In this document: one piece after another, positions 10,922 to 19,827 of the stretch
Layout of the letters: every line of letters starts with the position of its first letter
Position numbering within the stretch: the stretch's first letter is position 1
DNA from: Rhodobacteraceae bacterium (ex Bugula neritina AB1)
Lineage (GTDB): Bacteria; Pseudomonadota; Alphaproteobacteria; Rhodobacterales; Rhodobacteraceae
Length of the DNA stretch: 64,000 nucleotides
NCBI GenBank assembly: GCA_001730095.1
Contig: MDLF01000096.1
Location: 124,001-188,000 of the forward strand
Reading direction: 5' to 3'
Notes under the pieces: model-generated
Databases searched by the model: none
Seen by the model: the letters and a program-made list of their open reading frames with translations, nothing else
Told to the model about the DNA's origin: nothing
Position numbers and translations under genes: made by a program

Positions 10922-11677
10922 ATGGCTGCATTTGACGCTATGTTTTTCGTTTTTGCGATCCCTGCGGTCGTTTTCGCGGGCGTCTCCAAGGGCGGTTTCG
11001 GGTCCGGCGCAGCCTTTGCCTCGGCCTCGATTCTGGCTTTGGTGATGGAGCCCGGTGCTGCCCTGGCGCTGATGCTGCCCTTGCTGATGCTGATCGATGC
11101 GGCGACGTTGAAGCCGTATTGGAGGCGCTGGAACCTGCGGGCGTCCTTGCTGCTGATCGGTGGCGGGCTGCCGGGTGTTGTACTGGGCGCTTGGCTCTAC
11201 ACTGTTGTGGATGGCGACGCGATGCGGGTGCTGATCGGGGCCGTTTCAATTGGATTTGTGCTGTGGCAGCTGAGGACACGGCTGGGGGTGACGCATGCGA
11301 CCGGCGCGCCGTTGTCCACGGGCGCGGGGGCATTGGCCGGGCTGGCAGTCGGGTTCACCAGTTTTGTCAGCCATGCAGGCGGTCCGCCTGCGGCGGTTTA
11401 TCTTCTCAGCCTCAAGTTGCGAAAAACCGAGTATCAAGCCAGCACGGTGCTGATCTTCTGGGCTATCAACATAGCTAAGGCGGTGCCTTATGCCGGGCTG
11501 GGGCTGTTCACACGCGAGACCTTGATGCTGGATCTGATGCTGGCGCCCTTTGCCCTGTTGGGTGCCTGGCTGGGGGTGAGGCTGCACCACTCGGTCCCGG
11601 AGCGCTGGTTCTTTGCGCTTGCTTATGTTCTGTTGACGGTCACGGGCTTCAAGTTGATTTGGGACGGGCTGGCATGA
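10922..11677 (+). CDS. TauE/SafE (TSUP) family permease
   Basis: A 251-residue integral membrane protein of the TSUP family, members of which are proposed to export sulfite or organosulfonates. The N-terminal segment has the family motif GVSKGGFGSGAAF near residues 20-32, and the second half has the repeated motif GFTSFVSHAGGPP; about eight hydrophobic segments are visible. It is divergent from mdh and overlaps the next gene, a GNAT acetyltransferase, by 4 bp (ATGA). It is distinct from the two tandem TSUP genes near 34-36 kb. The substrate is not known. Confidence 0.9.
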   Translation: MAAFDAMFFVFAIPAVVFAGVSKGGFGSGAAFASASILALVMEPGAALALMLPLLMLIDAATLKPYWRRWNLRASLLLIGGGLPGVVLGAWLYTVVDGDAMRVLIGAVSIGFVLWQLRTRLGVTHATGAPLSTGAGALAGLAVGFTSFVSHAGGPPAAVYLLSLKLRKTEYQASTVLIFWAINIAKAVPYAGLGLFTRETLMLDLMLAPFALLGAWLGVRLHHSVPERWFFALAYVLLTVTGFKLIWDGLA

Positions 11678-12165
11678 ACACTGAGACAGGATGCTGCCTG
11701 CGGTTGGCAAATGAGAAGGACTATGGCGGTCTTCTTTGCCTGTACCGGGAGCTGATGGGGGATATCCCGGTTTTGTCCGGCCCGAAAGGCGCCGTGGAGT
11801 TCAACCGAATTCTTGCCATGCCCGGCACATCCATCGCTGTGGCCGAGGCCGACCGGCGGGCCGTGTCAGCTGCAACATTGCATGTTATGCCCAATCTCAC
11901 GCATGGCGGGCGGCCGTATGCGCTGATCGAAAATGTCGTTACACTCCGAGCCTTCCAGGGCTGTGGGTTCGGCCGGGCCGTGATGAACTTTGCCAGAGAC
12001 CGGGCCTGGGAGATGGACGCCTACAAGATCATGCTGCTGACCGGCAAGGCGGCCGGAGTGCGGGGTTTTTATGAGCGGCTGGGCTACTCGAGCGATGATA
12101 AACACGCCATGACCTTGCGCCGCAGTCCGGCCCGCCGACCGCAGCCTGGAAACCTGCCTGAATAA
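11674..12165 (+). CDS. GNAT family N-acetyltransferase
   Basis: A 163-residue acetyl-CoA-dependent N-acetyltransferase of unknown substrate. The fold signature is visible as the acetyl-CoA loop VVTLRAFQGCGFGRAVM (R/Q-x-x-G-x-G/A pattern), followed by KIMLLTGKAAGVRGFYERLGY near the C-terminus, which is typical of GNAT motif B. The ATG at 11674 is used because it overlaps the stop of the TSUP gene (ATGA); the longer frame at 11659 would overlap more without need. The pair is probably cotranscribed and translationally coupled. Confidence 0.88.
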   Translation: MNTETGCCLRLANEKDYGGLLCLYRELMGDIPVLSGPKGAVEFNRILAMPGTSIAVAEADRRAVSAATLHVMPNLTHGGRPYALIENVVTLRAFQGCGFGRAVMNFARDRAWEMDAYKIMLLTGKAAGVRGFYERLGYSSDDKHAMTLRRSPARRPQPGNLPE

Positions 12166-12169
12166 CTGC

Positions 12170-12484
12170 TCAGGCGTCGCTGTCGGTGTTCGGCGGAGCC
12201 TCGGCAAGCACTTCATAGGATTGGCCGGAAGCCACCAGGCAGGTCATGCCGTTAGGGGTGGTGACTGTTATGGTCCAGCTGCCGGTTTCGTCCGAGGCGA
12301 AGGTTTCCATCACCATGCCCTGCTGGCCCATGCCGATGCTTTGGCGGCTTTCGCCGTATTTTTCCGCCAGCCGCTTGACCACAGCCTCACGCGGGGCACA
12401 GTTGCGGCTTTGTGCGGCGGCGGGCGCTGCCGCCATGGTGACCGCGGCCAGCGCCAGCGGCAGTGCATAGATTGAGTATTTCAT
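12170..12484 (-). CDS. Small secreted protein of unknown function
   Basis: A 104-residue protein with a clear Sec signal peptide (MKYSIYALPLALAA..., cleavage expected after the APAAAQ region near residue 25). The mature part of about 80 residues has a Cys pair (NCAPRE and MTCLV) that could form a disulfide in the periplasm. A helical KRLAEKYGESRQSIG segment and a strand-rich GSWTITVTTPNG segment follow. The family was not recognised with certainty. It is convergent with the GNAT gene, 4 bp from its stop. Confidence 0.72.
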   Translation of the reverse strand: MKYSIYALPLALAAVTMAAAPAAAQSRNCAPREAVVKRLAEKYGESRQSIGMGQQGMVMETFASDETGSWTITVTTPNGMTCLVASGQSYEVLAEAPPNTDSDA

Positions 12485-12750
12485 CTCGTTTTACCCTTTC
12501 CGGAACGGCCGGACAGAGCAGGGTGCCTGGTGGCAGCCCCCGGAGTCCCTGTTCGGGCCGGCGTGTGACGCAATTCGAAATGCAGGCCCCATGCCTGCTG
12601 GCATCAGGTGCGGCCTGTGGAGGCTGCGGGGTCCTGTGCCCTAGTATCCCATAGTGTGCCGCTCAGGTGCTGATAAGTGGTTAACCGTGCGTGCGCTGAA
12701 AATTCACATTGTTTGTCAATTGCTTGCTGCAATTGCGCGCAGGGTTGCGC

Positions 12751-12764
12751 TGCGCTGCGGCGAA
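12751..12764 (+). promoter_or_regulatory. TGCRYTGCGGCRAW box upstream of the mcl2-like gene
   Basis: TGCGCTGCGGCGAA matches the core found before mdh, ecm and ccr. It lies 71 bp before the mcl2-like start, just before an AT-rich stretch that probably holds the promoter. A separate dyad, CAATTGC-N5-GCAATTG (12717-12735), lies 15 bp upstream. The remainder of the 350-bp interval 12485-12834 shows no gene. Confidence 0.5.
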
Positions 12765-12834
12765 ATTGTACTTGAAAGTATACAATCGAATCTATACCGA
12801 TTTGCGCAACAAAATAACTTTTGGAGAAGGCTTC

Positions 12835-13689
12835 ATGGATCCGCGCACGCGCCCTTACCGCTCGGTTTTGTATATTCCCGGCTCCAATGCGCGCGCGCTG
12901 GAGAAGGCCAAAACCTTGCCTGTGGACGCGGTGATCTTTGACCTGGAAGATGCTGTTTCACCTGATGAAAAAGTCAATGCCCGCGGGACCTTGGCCAAGG
13001 CACTGGCGGCGGGCGGCTATGGCGCGCGGATGAAAATCGTGCGGATCAACGGGCTGGACACGCCCTGGGGGCGGGGTGATGCAGCAGCAGTTGCCCGGAT
13101 GGATTGCGATGCGATTCTGCTGCCCAAGGTGAATGCGCCGACGGATCTGGATGCACTGGCGGCGGTCACCGGGAAAATGCCTCTTTGGGCGATGATGGAG
13201 ACGCCGCGGGGCATGCTGAATGCGACCGCCATAGCTGCACACCCCAAGCTGCAGGGCATGGTGATGGGCACCAATGACCTGGCCAAGGAGCTGCAGACCC
13301 GTTACCGCCCCGACCGGATGCCGATGATGGCCGGGCTGGGCCTGTGCCTGCTGGCCGCCAAGGCCGAAGGGCTGATTATCATTGATGGCGTCTATAATGC
13401 CTTCAAGGATGTCGAGGGGCTGACCGTCGAATGCGCGCAGGGGCGCGATATGGGGTTTGATGGCAAGACGCTGATCCACCCGGCGCAGGTCGAAGCGGCG
13501 AATGCGGCCTTTGCTCCGACCGAGGAGGATATCGACACGGCTCGCCGCCAGATCGCCGCATTCGAAGAGGCTCGGGCCGCAGGGCGGGGTGTTGCAGTGG
13601 TTGATGGCCGGATCGTTGAGAACCTGCACGTCGTGACGGCGCGTGAAATTCTGGCAAAAGCGGATGCAATCGCTGCGCTTTCCGCCTAG
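12835..13689 (+). CDS. mcl2: HpcH/HpaI (CitE-like) protein, probable (3S)-malyl-CoA thioesterase
   Basis: Member of the CitE-like TIM-barrel family that cleaves or hydrolyses malyl-CoA-type esters. The 284-residue protein has SVLYIPGSNARALEKA and VDAVIFDLEDAV near the N-terminus (the acidic pair is a metal ligand), then LLPKVNAP, MMETPRGMLNA (Glu ligand) and GTNDLAKEL. Its length and its position upstream of mch match the EMC-pathway thioesterase Mcl2 rather than the longer malyl-CoA lyase Mcl1. A bona fide beta-methylmalyl-CoA lyase remains possible. The ATG at 12835 has GGAGAAGG upstream and gives the conserved RPYRSVLYIPG opening; the longer frame is rejected. Confidence 0.82.
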   Translation: MDPRTRPYRSVLYIPGSNARALEKAKTLPVDAVIFDLEDAVSPDEKVNARGTLAKALAAGGYGARMKIVRINGLDTPWGRGDAAAVARMDCDAILLPKVNAPTDLDALAAVTGKMPLWAMMETPRGMLNATAIAAHPKLQGMVMGTNDLAKELQTRYRPDRMPMMAGLGLCLLAAKAEGLIIIDGVYNAFKDVEGLTVECAQGRDMGFDGKTLIHPAQVEAANAAFAPTEEDIDTARRQIAAFEEARAAGRGVAVVDGRIVENLHVVTAREILAKADAIAALSA

Positions 13690-13723
13690 CTGTTGATCTT
13701 GTCAGCAGCATTGGGAGATTGAA

Positions 13724-14272
13724 ATGGCGCTTTTGATTTTGGGGCTTTTGCTATGGTGGGGCGGCCATCTGTTCAAACGGTTGGCACCGGAACGCCGTGC
13801 CGCCATGGGCAATGGCGGGCGCGGCGTGGTTGCCCTGGTGTTGGTTCTAGGGGTGGTGCTGATGGTGCTGGGTTACCGCAGCATGGAATTCATCCACGTC
13901 TGGGCGCCGCCGTCCTTTATGGTGCATATCAACAATCTGATGGTGCTTCTGGCGCTCTACATGATGAGCCCCGCTCCGAAAAAGGGGGCGCTGCTGAGCG
14001 GCATGCGCCATCCGATGCTGGCGGGCTTCAAGCTTTGGGCCGGGGCGCATCTGCTGGTCAATGGTGACCTGGCTTCGATCATCCTGTTCGGCGGGCTGCT
14101 GGCCTGGGCGGTTGCTGAGGTCATCGTGATCAACCGTTCCGAACCTGAGTGGCAGCCGGGGCCGAAAGGCGCCATCGCCAAGGATGCGATGTTCTTTGCC
14201 GCCTCGATTGTCCTGATGGGGGGGATCGGCTACGTCCACGGCATGGTCGGCCCGTCGCCGTTTGGCGGGTAG
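13724..14272 (+). CDS. NnrU family integral membrane protein
   Basis: A 182-residue membrane protein resembling the NnrU family, first noted near denitrification genes but of uncertain function. About five hydrophobic segments are visible. The conserved features are an early W-x-x-H motif (WWGGHLFKRL), a Gly/Arg loop (NGGRGVVAL) and a SGMRHPMLAGFKLW motif before the fourth segment. It lies between the mcl2-like gene and the DUF1737 gene in the same orientation, with short gaps, so the EMC genes here are probably in one operon. No other denitrification gene is in view. Confidence 0.85.
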   Translation: MALLILGLLLWWGGHLFKRLAPERRAAMGNGGRGVVALVLVLGVVLMVLGYRSMEFIHVWAPPSFMVHINNLMVLLALYMMSPAPKKGALLSGMRHPMLAGFKLWAGAHLLVNGDLASIILFGGLLAWAVAEVIVINRSEPEWQPGPKGAIAKDAMFFAASIVLMGGIGYVHGMVGPSPFGG

Positions 14273-14295
14273 GCCCTGAACCAGGATAGGAAACC

Positions 14296-14499
14296 ATGAA
14301 ACTGTACCGATTTTTGTCCGAAGACGATACTTCTGCCTTTTGCCACAAGGTGACGGCTGCGCTGAACAAGGGCTGGGAGCTGCAGGGCGAGCCTGTCTAC
14401 GCCTTTGATACGGCACGCGGTGTGATGCGCTGCGGCCAGGCAGTGGTGAAGGAAGTGGACGGAACCTACACGCCTGAGACCAAACTGGGAGAACACTGA
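14296..14499 (+). CDS. DUF1737 small protein
   Basis: A 67-residue soluble protein resembling DUF1737 (short proteins with a KLYRFLSEDDT opening, a KVTAALNKGWELQG centre and a C-terminal QAVVKE strand). The role of the family is not known. A stop/start overlap (TGATG, 14497-14501) couples it to mch, and it follows the nnrU-like gene by 23 bp. Its position suggests an accessory protein of the EMC operon, but that is inference. Confidence 0.85.
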   Translation: MKLYRFLSEDDTSAFCHKVTAALNKGWELQGEPVYAFDTARGVMRCGQAVVKEVDGTYTPETKLGEH

Positions 14500-15530
14500 T
14501 GGCCAAGACCAATCCGGGCCGCTTTTTTGAAGATTACACCGTTGGCGAGGTGATCCGCCATGCGGTGCCGCGCACGGTGTCGGGGGCGGAGCGGGCGCTG
14601 TATCATGCGCTCTATCCGGCGCGCCATGCGCTTTATTCTTCGGATGAATTTGCCCGGGCCTCTGGTCTGCCCTCGGCGCCGCTGGATGATCTGGCGGCCT
14701 TCCATGTGGTGTTTGGCAAGACAGTGCCGGACATCTCGCTGAACGCATTGGCAAACCTGGGCTATGCCGAAGGGCGCTGGCTGCTGCCGATCTATCCGGG
14801 TGACACGCTGCGGTCGGAATCCGAAGTGATTGGTCTCAAGCAGAATTCCAACGGCAAGTCGGGCGTGGTCTATGTGCGCACCCGCGGGTTGAACCAGCGC
14901 GATGAATGCGTGATGGAATACGTGCGCTGGGTGATGGTGCGCAAACGCGATCTGGACACCCCAGCGCCTAAGACGGTGATCCCGGAGCTGAACAAGGTGA
15001 TCCCGGCGGATCAGCTGGTGATCCCGGCGGGGCTGGATTTTTCCAACTACGATTTCACCCTGGCCGGCGAGCCGCACCGCTGGGGCGACTATGCGGTGGG
15101 CGAGACCATCGACCATGTGGATGGCGTCACCATCGAAGAAGCCGAGCATATGATGGCAACCCGCCTGTGGCAGAACACCGCCAAAGTGCATTTCGACAAT
15201 ACCGCGCGGCCCGATGGCACCCGGCTGATCTATGGTGGCCATGTGATTTCGATGGCACGGACATTGTCGTTCAATGGCCTCGCGAACGCGCAGATGATTG
15301 TTGGTCTCAATGGCGGCGCGCATGCCAACCCCTGCCTGTCCGGGCTGACAGTGCGGGCCTGGTCGGAAGTGCTGGACAAGGCGGACACTAGCGCGCCTGG
15401 GGTTGGCGCGATCCGGTTGCGGCTGGTGGCCACCAAGGGCGGTGCGCCGTTTGAGCTGAAAGGTGAAGACGGCAAATATCTGCCGGATGTGCTGCTGGAT
15501 CTGGACTATTGGGCCTTGATGCCGAAGTAA
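14499..15530 (+). CDS. mch: Mesaconyl-CoA hydratase (beta-methylmalyl-CoA dehydratase)
   Basis: MaoC-type double-hotdog enzyme that interconverts beta-methylmalyl-CoA and mesaconyl-C1-CoA in the ethylmalonyl-CoA pathway. The 343-residue length is that of Mch. The first hotdog unit begins GRFFEDYTVGEVIRHAVPRT, with DLAAFHVVFGKTVPDIS as the helix. The second starts GDYAVGETIDHVDGVTIEEAEH and includes a GGHVISMARTLSFNGLANA helix. It is translationally coupled to the DUF1737 gene. With the upstream mcl2-like gene, and ecm and ccr elsewhere in the window, it supports an operating EMC pathway for acetyl-CoA assimilation. Confidence 0.93.
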   Translation: MAKTNPGRFFEDYTVGEVIRHAVPRTVSGAERALYHALYPARHALYSSDEFARASGLPSAPLDDLAAFHVVFGKTVPDISLNALANLGYAEGRWLLPIYPGDTLRSESEVIGLKQNSNGKSGVVYVRTRGLNQRDECVMEYVRWVMVRKRDLDTPAPKTVIPELNKVIPADQLVIPAGLDFSNYDFTLAGEPHRWGDYAVGETIDHVDGVTIEEAEHMMATRLWQNTAKVHFDNTARPDGTRLIYGGHVISMARTLSFNGLANAQMIVGLNGGAHANPCLSGLTVRAWSEVLDKADTSAPGVGAIRLRLVATKGGAPFELKGEDGKYLPDVLLDLDYWALMPK

Positions 15531-15670
15531 CGGGGGGGGCAGCGGTCATTCCGGAACCGTTGCCTGCTGCCCCTGCACTCCTTACCTGATATGCGAGCCG
15601 GATCATTTCTTGCCTTGCAATCCTGAGGGGCGGCGGTAAATCTGCCCGCGCTACTCAGGGTGGAAAAATT

Positions 15671-15952
15671 ATGATTGACGAAGAAAAGTCATCGGCCAGT
15701 TATGGGACAGCTGTCATTCTATGCGGTCTGTTTGGTGTGATTGGTGTGCACCATTTCTACTTGCGAAACTACATGCATGGAATGATTGACTTGGGGTTGT
15801 TCATTCTGTTTGTCGTGCTTTTGGCAGGTGACCAGCCTTTGCTGGGTTATTTGGTGCTGCTCGTTGATATCGCGCACTCAATAATAGTTTTTTATCTGTT
15901 GATTGCAGAAAAGGTCCGGGATGGATCGGGCCGATTGGTTAAACTGAAATAG
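15671..15952 (+). CDS. TM2 domain protein
   Basis: A 93-residue protein with a TM2-like fold: a first hydrophobic helix with a short GVIGVHHFYLRNY turn, then two more hydrophobic stretches and a charged C-terminus. The HHFYL turn is the family hallmark. It has a second TM2 gene directly after it (11 bp). Function is unknown. It is lower in G+C than its surroundings. The start at 15671 follows GGTGGAAAAATT, a modest ribosome site. Confidence 0.8.
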   Translation: MIDEEKSSASYGTAVILCGLFGVIGVHHFYLRNYMHGMIDLGLFILFVVLLAGDQPLLGYLVLLVDIAHSIIVFYLLIAEKVRDGSGRLVKLK

Positions 15953-15963
15953 GGTTGAAAAAT

Positions 15964-16203
15964 ATGGCAAATATGGATCACGCAGCTGTCGGTGAGGTAA
16001 GCGAAAAGGGGTTCGTTCCGGCTGTGCTGCTGTGCTTCTTTCTGGGGCCGTTGGGCGCGCACCGCTTTTATCTTGGCAAGATCGTCACTGGCATCCTTAT
16101 GCTGATCACGCTTGGTGGACTGGGGATCTGGACAATCATTGATTTTGTCCGCCTGATCATCGGCTCCATGGGCGATCGGGACGGTCTGCCGTTGCGGCGC
16201 TGA
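15964..16203 (+). CDS. TM2 domain protein, second copy
   Basis: A 79-residue TM2-domain protein. Two hydrophobic helices flank the diagnostic turn LGAHRFYLGK, followed by GGLGIWTIIDFVRLI. The ATG at 15964 is preferred over a TTG at 15955 because AGGGTTG then lies at ribosome-binding distance. It follows the first TM2 gene by 11 bp and is followed immediately by a terminator, so the two form a short unit. The paralogues differ enough that the duplication is not recent. Confidence 0.85.
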   Translation: MANMDHAAVGEVSEKGFVPAVLLCFFLGPLGAHRFYLGKIVTGILMLITLGGLGIWTIIDFVRLIIGSMGDRDGLPLRR

Positions 16204-16209
16204 AACTTG

Positions 16210-16241
16210 TCTGCTGCGGCACTCAGGCCGCAGCAGATTTT
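16210..16241 (+). terminator. Terminator after the TM2 gene pair
   Basis: An 11-bp perfect inverted repeat (TCTGCTGCGGC at 16210-16220 and GCCGCAGCAGA at 16227-16237) is followed by TTTT, 6 bp after the second TM2 stop. This is a standard Rho-independent terminator. Confidence 0.85.
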
Positions 16242-16315
16242 GCGGGTTGAGTGCCGGTTAACTCCCCGCGCAAAAGTGATAGCCCTGAAAGCTGCAATCA
16301 GCCTAAACTGGCAGC

Positions 16316-17017
16316 ATGCGGGTTTTGCAGCTTCTGGTTTTCTCCATGCTCTCCCTCTGGCCGCTGAAGGCAGCGGCCTGCGATCTGGCGCTGGTGCTGG
16401 CGGTGGATGTCTCTGGGTCTGTGGATGCTCAAGAGTACCGGTTGCAGATGGACGGGCTGGCGGCAGGGCTGAGAGATGGCGTGGTTTCAGAAGCGCTGGT
16501 CAGGGCGAGGGCGCAGGTGCTGCTGTTGCAATGGTCTGGCGGGTCCCGGCAGGAAGTGACGCTGCCGTGGACACAGGTGCAGAGTTTTGCGGATGTGGAG
16601 GCGTTGGCACGGCAGGTGGAAACGGCGCCGCGCCCCTGGCGGAACTTTTCCACCGCAATTGGCGAGGCGCTGGAACTGGCGCTCGCACAGTTTCCCGCAG
16701 TGCCGGAGTGCAAGCGCCGGGTGGTGGATGTCTCTGGCGACGGTTTTTCCAATGAGGGGATCGAACCGCAGGAGCTCCGGGAGGCTCTCGCAGCGGCGGA
16801 TGTCACCGTGAATGCGATTGCCATAGAGCAAAGCGAGCCGGATCTGACGGCGTATTTCTTTGAAAACGTTATTCGTGGTAATGGTGCCTTTGTGGTCACC
16901 GCTGCCAGTTTCGAGGATTACCCGTCAAGAATACGCAAAAAGCTTGTCAGGGAGATCGCCCGGCAGACTGCATTGCTGCATTCTGGGGGCGGAACGGCGG
17001 CGAAGGCTTTGCAGTGA
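16316..17017 (+). CDS. DUF1194 von Willebrand factor A-like secreted protein
   Basis: A 233-residue protein with a Sec signal peptide (about residues 1-20, ending KAAA) followed by a vWA-like domain. The metal-ion-dependent adhesion site is visible as DVSGSVD near residue 30, and further acidic/Gly motifs are VVDVSGDGFSNEG and VNAIAIE. This arrangement matches DUF1194. It is probably periplasmic or surface-attached, but its ligand is not known. It is a single gene between the TM2 terminator and the sdh promoter region. Confidence 0.85.
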   Translation: MRVLQLLVFSMLSLWPLKAAACDLALVLAVDVSGSVDAQEYRLQMDGLAAGLRDGVVSEALVRARAQVLLLQWSGGSRQEVTLPWTQVQSFADVEALARQVETAPRPWRNFSTAIGEALELALAQFPAVPECKRRVVDVSGDGFSNEGIEPQELREALAAADVTVNAIAIEQSEPDLTAYFFENVIRGNGAFVVTAASFEDYPSRIRKKLVREIARQTALLHSGGGTAAKALQ

Positions 17018-17065
17018 TTTGCAGTTTCCCTTGTGATTCTGCAAAAAATTTCCAAGCTGCGGTTT

Positions 17066-17096
17066 TGTGATCACTAAATATTTGCTGTGATCACAA
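17066..17096 (+). promoter_or_regulatory. Paired GTGATCAC palindromes upstream of sdhC
   Basis: GTGATCAC occurs at 17067-17074 and 17087-17094 (20 bp start to start), within TTTGTGATCAC and TGTGATCACAA. The centre is about 130 bp before sdhC, nearly the same distance as the paired sites before sucC. The surrounding DNA is AT-rich and likely contains the sdh promoter. A common TCA regulator is inferred. Confidence 0.6.
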
Positions 17097-17210
17097 GTCG
17101 TGACCTTTTAGCGCCAACAGGCAAGAAACCTGCTGATTTTAACTCTTCCTTCGGGTGACACGCCGTAAAAATCGGCTAAAACGTCGTCAGCCAACCGGAA
17201 AGGAGCCAAC

Positions 17211-17600
17211 ATGGCCGATGTCAATCGGGGCAACCGCCCGCTTTCGCCATTCATGATCGGGCCGTATTACCGTCCGCAGATGACCTCCATCTCGTCTATC
17301 ATGGTCCGCATCACGGGGATTGCGACCCTGCTTCTGGCTCTGCTGGTTGTTTGGTGGCTGCTGGCAGCTGCGACGTCCGAAGCCGGTTTTGCTGTCATCG
17401 ACGGGCTGCTGCGCAGCTGGTTCGGCACTTTGGTTCTGCTCGGCGCAACCTGGGCGCTTTGGTATCACATGCTGGGCCGTCTGCGGCATGTGATCTGGGA
17501 TTTCGGCTACTGCCTGGATGTTCCGGTCTCTGAAAAGCTGGGGCTGGGCATGTTCATTGGCGCCACTGTCCTGACCATTCTCACAGTGCTGGTGGTGTAA
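17211..17600 (+). CDS. sdhC: Succinate dehydrogenase cytochrome b556 subunit
   Basis: Membrane anchor of succinate dehydrogenase (complex II), binding haem b and ubiquinone with SdhD. The 129-residue protein has an N-terminal RPLSPFMIGPYYRPQMTSISSI-like segment and three hydrophobic helices. The haem-ligand His is in HMLGRLRHVIWDFG near residues 85-98. AAGGAG precedes the ATG at 17211. It is the first gene of sdhCDAB and stands 130 bp downstream of the paired palindromes. Confidence 0.96.
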   Translation: MADVNRGNRPLSPFMIGPYYRPQMTSISSIMVRITGIATLLLALLVVWWLLAAATSEAGFAVIDGLLRSWFGTLVLLGATWALWYHMLGRLRHVIWDFGYCLDVPVSEKLGLGMFIGATVLTILTVLVV

Positions 17601-17611
17601 GGAGCGATTTC

Positions 17612-17983
17612 ATGCAATTTCTGACTGACCGTAAACGAGCGCAGGGGCTGGGTGCCGGGGGCACCGGAACGCAGCATCATTGGCAGATGCTTGTGAGCTC
17701 GATCCTGATGATTGCGGCCGTGCCGCTGTTCATTTTCACCTTCGGCTACGGGCTGGGCGGCTCTTTTGAAGAGGTACAGGCCTATTTCAGCCGACCGCTG
17801 CCGGCGATCATCATGGGGCTGAGCCTGATTGTGATCACGCGGCACGTCATGCAGGAAACGCATGAAGCGATCGAGGATTATGTGCACGGTGCAGCGGGTA
17901 AACTGCTGATCGTCGCGGTCTCGGCCTTTGCCTACACGCTGATTGCTGCGGGCCTTTTCGCCCTCGTCAAACTCGCCCTTTAA
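17612..17983 (+). CDS. sdhD: Succinate dehydrogenase membrane anchor subunit
   Basis: Second membrane anchor of complex II. The 123-residue protein has an amphipathic N-terminus (FLTDRKRAQGLGAGGTGTQHHW), then three hydrophobic helices. RHVMQETHEAIEDYVH before the last helix is the conserved SdhD haem/quinone motif. It begins 11 bp after sdhC and precedes sdhA by 24 bp. Confidence 0.95.
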   Translation: MQFLTDRKRAQGLGAGGTGTQHHWQMLVSSILMIAAVPLFIFTFGYGLGGSFEEVQAYFSRPLPAIIMGLSLIVITRHVMQETHEAIEDYVHGAAGKLLIVAVSAFAYTLIAAGLFALVKLAL

Positions 17984-18007
17984 GATACGCGGTAAGGAAC
18001 AGACAAG

Positions 18008-19816
18008 ATGACAACAGCGTATGATTACGAAACTCACGAATACGATGTCGTGGTTGTGGGGGCAGGTGGTGCGGGTTTGCGCGCGACGCTGGGCATGGCT
18101 GAGCAGGGGCTGCGCACGGCCTGTGTGACCAAAGTGTTCCCGACCCGTTCGCACACTGTGGCGGCGCAGGGCGGCATTGCGGCGTCTCTGGGCAACATGG
18201 GCCCGGACAGCTGGCAATGGCATATGTATGACACCGTCAAGGGGTCGGACTGGCTGGGCGACACCGACGCGATGGAATATCTGGCGCGTGAGGCGCCCAA
18301 AGCGGTCTACGAGCTGGAACACTACGGTGTGCCGTTCTCGCGCACCGAGGAAGGCAAGATCTATCAGCGCCCGTTTGGCGGCCACACCACCGAATTCGGC
18401 GAAGGCCCTGCGGTGCAGCGCACCTGTGCCGCCGCTGACCGGACCGGCCACGCGATCCTGCACACGTTGTATGGTCAGAGCCTGAAGAACAACGCGGAAT
18501 TCTACATTGAGTATTTCGCCATCGACCTGATCATGTCCGATGATGGGCAGTGCCAGGGTGTTGTCTGCTGGAAGCTGGATGACGGCACCATGCATGTCTT
18601 CAACGCCAAGATGGTGGTGCTGGCGACCGGCGGTTACGGCCGGGCCTACTTCTCGGCCACTTCGGCGCATACCTGCACCGGCGACGGTGGCGGCATGGTG
18701 GCGCGCGCGGGCCTTGCGCTGCAGGACATGGAATTTGTCCAGTTCCACCCGACCGGCATCTATGGCTCCGGCTGTCTGATCACCGAAGGCGCGCGCGGCG
18801 AGGGTGGTTATCTGACCAACTCCGAAGGCGAACGGTTTATGGAGCGCTATGCGCCCCAGTACAAGGATCTGGCACCGCGCGATTATGTCAGCCGGTCTAT
18901 GACCATGGAAATCCGCGAAGGCCGTGGTGTGGGCGCCGAGGGCGACCATATCCACCTGAACCTGTCCCACCTGCCGGCTGAGGCGCTGGCGGAGCGGCTG
19001 CCGGGCATTTCGGAAAGCGCCAAGATTTTTGCCGGTGTGGATGTGACCAAGGAGCCGATCCCGGTTCTGCCCACCGTGCATTACAATATGGGCGGCATTC
19101 CGACCAACTATTGGGGCGAGGTGCTGAACCCGACGTCTGAGGACCCGACTGGTGTGGTGCCGGGCCTGATGGCGGTGGGCGAGGCAGGCTGTGCCTCGGT
19201 GCATGGCGCCAACCGTCTGGGGTCAAACTCGCTGATCGACCTGGTGGTCTTTGGCCGCGCCTCTGCTATCCGCGCGGGCAAGGTTGTGGACGCGGATGCC
19301 GCGAACCCGGTGTTGAACCAGGCCTCTGTCGACAAGGCGTTTGACCGGTTCGACACGCTGCGCAATGCCAAGGGCGGCATCCCGACTGCGGATCTGCGGC
19401 TGGAGATGCAGAAATGCATGCAGGCTGACGCGGCGGTGTTCCGTACTGCGGAAACCATGGCCGAGGGTGTGGAGAAGATGACCGCGATCGCCGCTAAGAT
19501 GGATGATGTGGCGGTGACCGACCGCTCGCTGGTCTGGAACTCCGACCTGATGGAGACGCTGGAACTGACCAACCTGATGCCGAACGCGCTGGCCACCATT
19601 GTTGGCGCCGAAGCCCGCAAGGAAAGCCGCGGCGCCCATGCGCATGAGGATTTCACCGCGCGTGATGATGAAAACTGGCGTGTCCACACCGTGTCCCGCG
19701 TGGACGGCAACAATGTGGATCTCAGCTACCGCCCGGTGATCACCGATCCCTTGTCCACCGAGGCCGAAGGCGGCATCAGCCTCAAGAAAATCGCGCCCAA
19801 AGCGCGGACGTTCTAA
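18008..19816 (+). CDS. sdhA: Succinate dehydrogenase flavoprotein subunit
   Basis: Catalytic flavoprotein of complex II that oxidises succinate to fumarate. The 602-residue length is typical. GAGGAGLRA near residues 18-26 is the FAD Rossmann motif. [13 protein letters not shown] contains the covalent-FAD His49. [21 protein letters not shown] is the substrate/active-site region. GAN RLGSN-type sequences near residue 400 close the FAD domain. The order sdhC-D-A-B is standard. Confidence 0.98.
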   Translation: MTTAYDYETHEYDVVVVGAGGAGLRATLGMAEQGLRTACVTKVFPTRSHTVAAQGGIAASLGNMGPDSWQWHMYDTVKGSDWLGDTDAMEYLAREAPKAVYELEHYGVPFSRTEEGKIYQRPFGGHTTEFGEGPAVQRTCAAADRTGHAILHTLYGQSLKNNAEFYIEYFAIDLIMSDDGQCQGVVCWKLDDGTMHVFNAKMVVLATGGYGRAYFSATSAHTCTGDGGGMVARAGLALQDMEFVQFHPTGIYGSGCLITEGARGEGGYLTNSEGERFMERYAPQYKDLAPRDYVSRSMTMEIREGRGVGAEGDHIHLNLSHLPAEALAERLPGISESAKIFAGVDVTKEPIPVLPTVHYNMGGIPTNYWGEVLNPTSEDPTGVVPGLMAVGEAGCASVHGANRLGSNSLIDLVVFGRASAIRAGKVVDADAANPVLNQASVDKAFDRFDTLRNAKGGIPTADLRLEMQKCMQADAAVFRTAETMAEGVEKMTAIAAKMDDVAVTDRSLVWNSDLMETLELTNLMPNALATIVGAEARKESRGAHAHEDFTARDDENWRVHTVSRVDGNNVDLSYRPVITDPLSTEAEGGISLKKIAPKARTF

Positions 19817-19827
19817 GGAGACAGATC

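Noticed and set aside
15536-15573. GGGGCAGC/GCTGCCCC inverted repeat after mch as a terminator
   Set aside because: The loop is long, the stem is interrupted and there is no T-run; it may be chance in GC-rich DNA.
17507-19204. 565-codon minus-strand frame opposite sdhA and sdhD
   Set aside because: It is antisense to conserved sdh genes, has no recognisable domain and a His/Arg/Gln-rich composition typical of shadow frames.
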